Below are positions 61,712 through 64,000 of a stretch of 64,000 nt of DNA, piece by piece. The first letter of the stretch is position 1, and every line of letters starts with the position of its first letter. The stretch is taken from positions 1 to 64,000 of the forward strand of contig NZ_KQ948948.1 of assembly GCF_001514235.1 (NCBI RefSeq). Reading direction: 5' to 3'. The translations under genes and the position numbers were made by a program. Source of the stretch: Streptomyces caeruleatus (GTDB lineage: Bacteria; Actinomycetota; Actinomycetes; Streptomycetales; Streptomycetaceae). The notes beneath the pieces are model-generated. The model was not told where the DNA came from. It saw only the letters and a list, made by a program, of their open reading frames with translations, and searched no databases.

Positions 61712-63691
61712 ATGCACCCCGACAACGAACCCACCTGGACGCCACCTGCCGCCGCCAGCAAGGCCGCCAGCAAGGCCGCCAGCAAGGCCGCCAGCAAGGC
61801 CGCCAGCAAGGCCGGCAACAAGGCCGGCAACAAGGCCGGCAGCAAGCCCGGTACGAGCCATGCGGACGACGCGAACAACGCGGAGAAGCCGCAGCCCCGG
61901 CAGGTGCGCCGCATCCTGAGACTCTTCCGTCCCTACCGCGGACGCCTGGCCGTCGTCGGCCTCCTCGTCGGCGCCTCGTCGCTCGTAGGCGTCGCCACAC
62001 CCTTCCTCCTCAAGGCGATCCTGGACGTCGCCATCCCCGAAGGCCGCACCGGCCTGCTCAGCCTGCTCGCGCTCGGCATGATCCTCAGCGCCATGCTGAC
62101 CGGCGTCTTCGGGGTCCTGCAGACCCTGATCTCCACGACGGTCGGCCAGCGCGTCATGCACGACCTGCGCACGGCCGTCTACGGCCGCCTCCAGCGCATG
62201 TCGCTCGCCTTCTTCACCCGCACGCGCACCGGCGAGGTCCAGTCCCGCATCGCCAACGACATCGGCGGCATGCAGGCCACCGTCACCTCGACCGCGACCT
62301 CCCTGGTCTCCAACCTCACCAGCGTGGTCGCCACGATCGTCGCGATGATCGCCCTCGACTGGCGACTGACCGCCGTCTCACTGCTCCTGCTGCCGGTGTT
62401 CGTCTGGATCAGCCGCCGCGTCGGCAAGGAACGCAAGAAGATCACCACCCAGCGGCAGAAGCAGATGGCCGCGATGGCCGCCACCGTCACCGAGTCGCTC
62501 TCGGTCAGCGGCATCCTGCTCGGCCGCACCATGGGCCGCTCCGACTCGCTGACCACGGCCTTCTCGGACGAGTCCGAGCGGCTGGTCGATCTCGAAGTGC
62601 GGTCGAACATGGCCGGCCGCTGGCGTATGGCCGTCATCGGCATGGTCATGGCCGCGATGCCCGCCGTCATCTACTGGGCCGCCGGCGCGGCCCTCCAACT
62701 GGGCGGCCCACAGGTCTCGATCGGCACGATCGTCGCCTTCGTCTCGCTCCAGCAGGGGTTGTTCCGCCCGGCCGTGAGCCTGCTGTCGACCGGCGTCCAG
62801 ATCCAGGCCTCGCTCGCGTTGTTCCAGCGCATCTTCGAGTACCTCGACCTGCCCATCGACATCACCGAGCGGAAGGACCCCGTCCACCTCGACGCGGTCA
62901 AGGGCGAGGTCCGCTTCGAGAACGTCGAGTTCCGCTACGACGGCGACGGCGACGGCGAAGGCCACGGCGGAGGCGACGGCGGAGGCGACGGCAGGAGCCG
63001 CCCGATCCTCGACGGCATCGACCTCACCGTCCCGGCGGGCGGCAGCCTCGCGGTCGTCGGCCCGACCGGCGCCGGGAAGTCCACGCTCGGCCATCTGGTG
63101 CCGCGGCTGTACGACGTGACCGGCGGCCGGGTCACCCTCGACGGGGTCGACGTGCGCGACCTCGACTTCGACACCCTCGCCCGCGCGGTCGGCGTCGTCT
63201 CGCAGGAGACGTACCTCTTCCATGCCTCGGTCGCCGACAACCTGCGCTTCGCCAAGCCGGACGCGACCGACGAGGAACTGTACGAGGCGGCCAGGGCGGC
63301 CCAGATCCACGACCACATCGCGGCCCTGCCCGACGGCTACGACACGGTCGTCGGCGAGCGCGGCCACCGCTTCTCCGGCGGTGAGAAGCAGCGGCTGGCC
63401 ATCGCCCGCACCATCCTGCGCGACCCTCCGGTGCTGATCCTCGACGAGGCGACCAGCGCGCTGGACACCCGGACCGAGCACGCCGTCCAGGAAGCCATCG
63501 ACGCCCTCTCCGCCAACCGAACCACGGTCACCATCGCCCACCGTCTGTCCACGGTTCGGGGCGCCGACCAGATCGTCGTGCTCGACGCCGGGAGCGTGGC
63601 GGAGCGGGGTACGCACGAGGAGTTGTTGGAGCGGGGCGGGCGGTATGCGGCGCTGGTCCGCCGTGACGCCCAACTGGAGCCGACGGGGTGA
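61712..63691 (+). CDS. ABC exporter, fused membrane and ATPase domains
   Basis: 659 residues. Residues 14-45 are an (Ala-Ala-Ser-Lys)n/(Ala-Gly-Asn-Lys)n repeat. Six membrane helices follow (RGRLAVVGLLVGASSLVGV on), then an ATPase domain with GPTGAGKST, LFHASVADNLRF, HRFSGGEKQRLAIARTIL (signature FSGGE) and VLILDEATSALD. The domain contains a Gly/Asp-rich insertion near its first strand (DGDGDGEGHGGGDGGGDG). All ATP motifs are intact, so it can work as a homodimer. Probably exports a drug or metabolite under MarR control. Confidence 0.94.
   Translation: MHPDNEPTWTPPAAASKAASKAASKAASKAASKAGNKAGNKAGSKPGTSHADDANNAEKPQPRQVRRILRLFRPYRGRLAVVGLLVGASSLVGVATPFLLKAILDVAIPEGRTGLLSLLALGMILSAMLTGVFGVLQTLISTTVGQRVMHDLRTAVYGRLQRMSLAFFTRTRTGEVQSRIANDIGGMQATVTSTATSLVSNLTSVVATIVAMIALDWRLTAVSLLLLPVFVWISRRVGKERKKITTQRQKQMAAMAATVTESLSVSGILLGRTMGRSDSLTTAFSDESERLVDLEVRSNMAGRWRMAVIGMVMAAMPAVIYWAAGAALQLGGPQVSIGTIVAFVSLQQGLFRPAVSLLSTGVQIQASLALFQRIFEYLDLPIDITERKDPVHLDAVKGEVRFENVEFRYDGDGDGEGHGGGDGGGDGRSRPILDGIDLTVPAGGSLAVVGPTGAGKSTLGHLVPRLYDVTGGRVTLDGVDVRDLDFDTLARAVGVVSQETYLFHASVADNLRFAKPDATDEELYEAARAAQIHDHIAALPDGYDTVVGERGHRFSGGEKQRLAIARTILRDPPVLILDEATSALDTRTEHAVQEAIDALSANRTTVTIAHRLSTVRGADQIVVLDAGSVAERGTHEELLERGGRYAALVRRDAQLEPTG
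61751..61846 (+). repeat. 12-bp tandem repeat coding for Lys-rich N-terminus
   Basis: Eight 12-base units: five exact GCCGCCAGCAAG (61751-61810), two GCCGGCAACAAG and one GCCGGCAGCAAG. They encode AASK and AGNK/AGSK units. Length can change by four residues without a frameshift. Confidence 0.93.
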
Positions 63692-63734
63692 CGTTATGCC
63701 GGGTTTGTGAGCATGTGCGGGTTACCGTGCCCGC

Positions 63735-64000
63735 ATGCACATGAACACTCCGTCACGGAGCACGATTCGACTGACGCGCCGGGGTCGTATCGCCCTGATC
63801 GCCGCCGGCGCCGTCGTGGCCGGCACCGTCGTGGCGGTGCCGCTGCTGAGTCTGGGCGAGGACGAGGAAGCGAAGCCGACCTCGCTGGTGATTCCGGCGG
63901 GCTGGCGCGCGAGCCAGGTCTACGAGGCCATCGACAAGGCCCTCACCCTGCCGCCCGGGTCCACCAAGAAGTCCCTCGCGAAGCTCGACCTCAAACTGCC
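63735..64000 (+). CDS. MltG/YceG-like endolytic transglycosylase, start only
   Basis: The first 88 codons are in the window, from ATG 63735 (63741 also possible). A short basic N-terminus (TRRGR) precedes one membrane helix (IALIAAGAVVAGTVVAVPLL). TSLVIPAGWRASQVYEAIDKAL then resembles the LysM-like part of MltG proteins, which cut nascent peptidoglycan. The catalytic Glu region lies beyond the window. The match is by eye. Confidence 0.65.
   Translation, partial: MHMNTPSRSTIRLTRRGRIALIAAGAVVAGTVVAVPLLSLGEDEEAKPTSLVIPAGWRASQVYEAIDKALTLPPGSTKKSLAKLDLKL

Overview
The window is very GC-rich DNA with Streptomyces-type codon use, tightly overlapped actinobacterial operons and several Streptomyces hallmark loci: a conservon (histidine kinase, Roadblock, DUF742, GTPase), a LAL-type LuxR regulator, xylA/xylB with a ROK repressor, a C-minus L31 protein, a PNGase A-like secreted protein and DUF5709/DUF6397 proteins. 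It reads as a Streptomyces chromosome. The species cannot be named from the sequence alone.

Bases 1-20786 are accessory. They open inside a modular type I polyketide synthase (C-terminal half of a KR, ACP, then a complete KS-AT-DH-KR-ACP module ending in a docking domain). The AT of that module is internally deleted and the DH has a changed catalytic residue. A perfect hairpin terminator follows. Bases 6.1-7.9 kb are a junkyard: a BRCT-like remnant, a fragment of an Mrr-type endonuclease, an internally deleted IS21-family element and a frameshifted PapA/condensation-type acyltransferase. From 8.1 to 14.3 kb runs a tight five-gene operon: an adenosylhomocysteinase-like NAD protein that has lost most hydrolase catalytic residues, a Gfo/Idh/MocA dehydrogenase, a B12-type radical SAM enzyme, a second Gfo/Idh/MocA dehydrogenase and a methyltransferase. 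A decayed small gene, an O-methyltransferase and a LAL activator follow. The order (oxidise, radical chemistry, reduce, methylate) suggests tailoring or precursor supply for an undescribed metabolite; this is the best candidate in the window for an undescribed system. The accessory block ends at a 936-bp IS5-type element with long inverted repeats and an internally deleted transposase. It cuts a NucS/DUF5655-like gene on its left and touches the stop codon of an aldehyde dehydrogenase on its right.

From 20.8 kb on the content looks like core chromosome: aldehyde dehydrogenase and its GAF regulator; a Tat-exported amidase; a xylose locus (ROK repressor and xylB divergent from xylA); secreted and membrane proteins; an SNF2 helicase/SWIM protein pair; a PadR regulator divergent from an alpha/beta hydrolase with a clear operator; an MHYT membrane protein; and a conservon with an 18-codon leader-peptide-like ORF between cvnC and cvnD.

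The last part (44.8-64 kb) carries a PPOX/FDOR protein, a free Roadblock protein, DUF6397, TesB, a Ski2-like helicase, a YdjM-like membrane hydrolase, a 15-bp minisatellite, L31 type B, DUF5709, a heterodimeric ABC exporter with complementary degenerate motifs, an L,D-transpeptidase lipoprotein, a PNGase A-like protein, a DctA-type transporter, a MarR regulator divergent from another ABC exporter, and the start of an MltG-like gene. No rRNA, tRNA or CRISPR array was seen.
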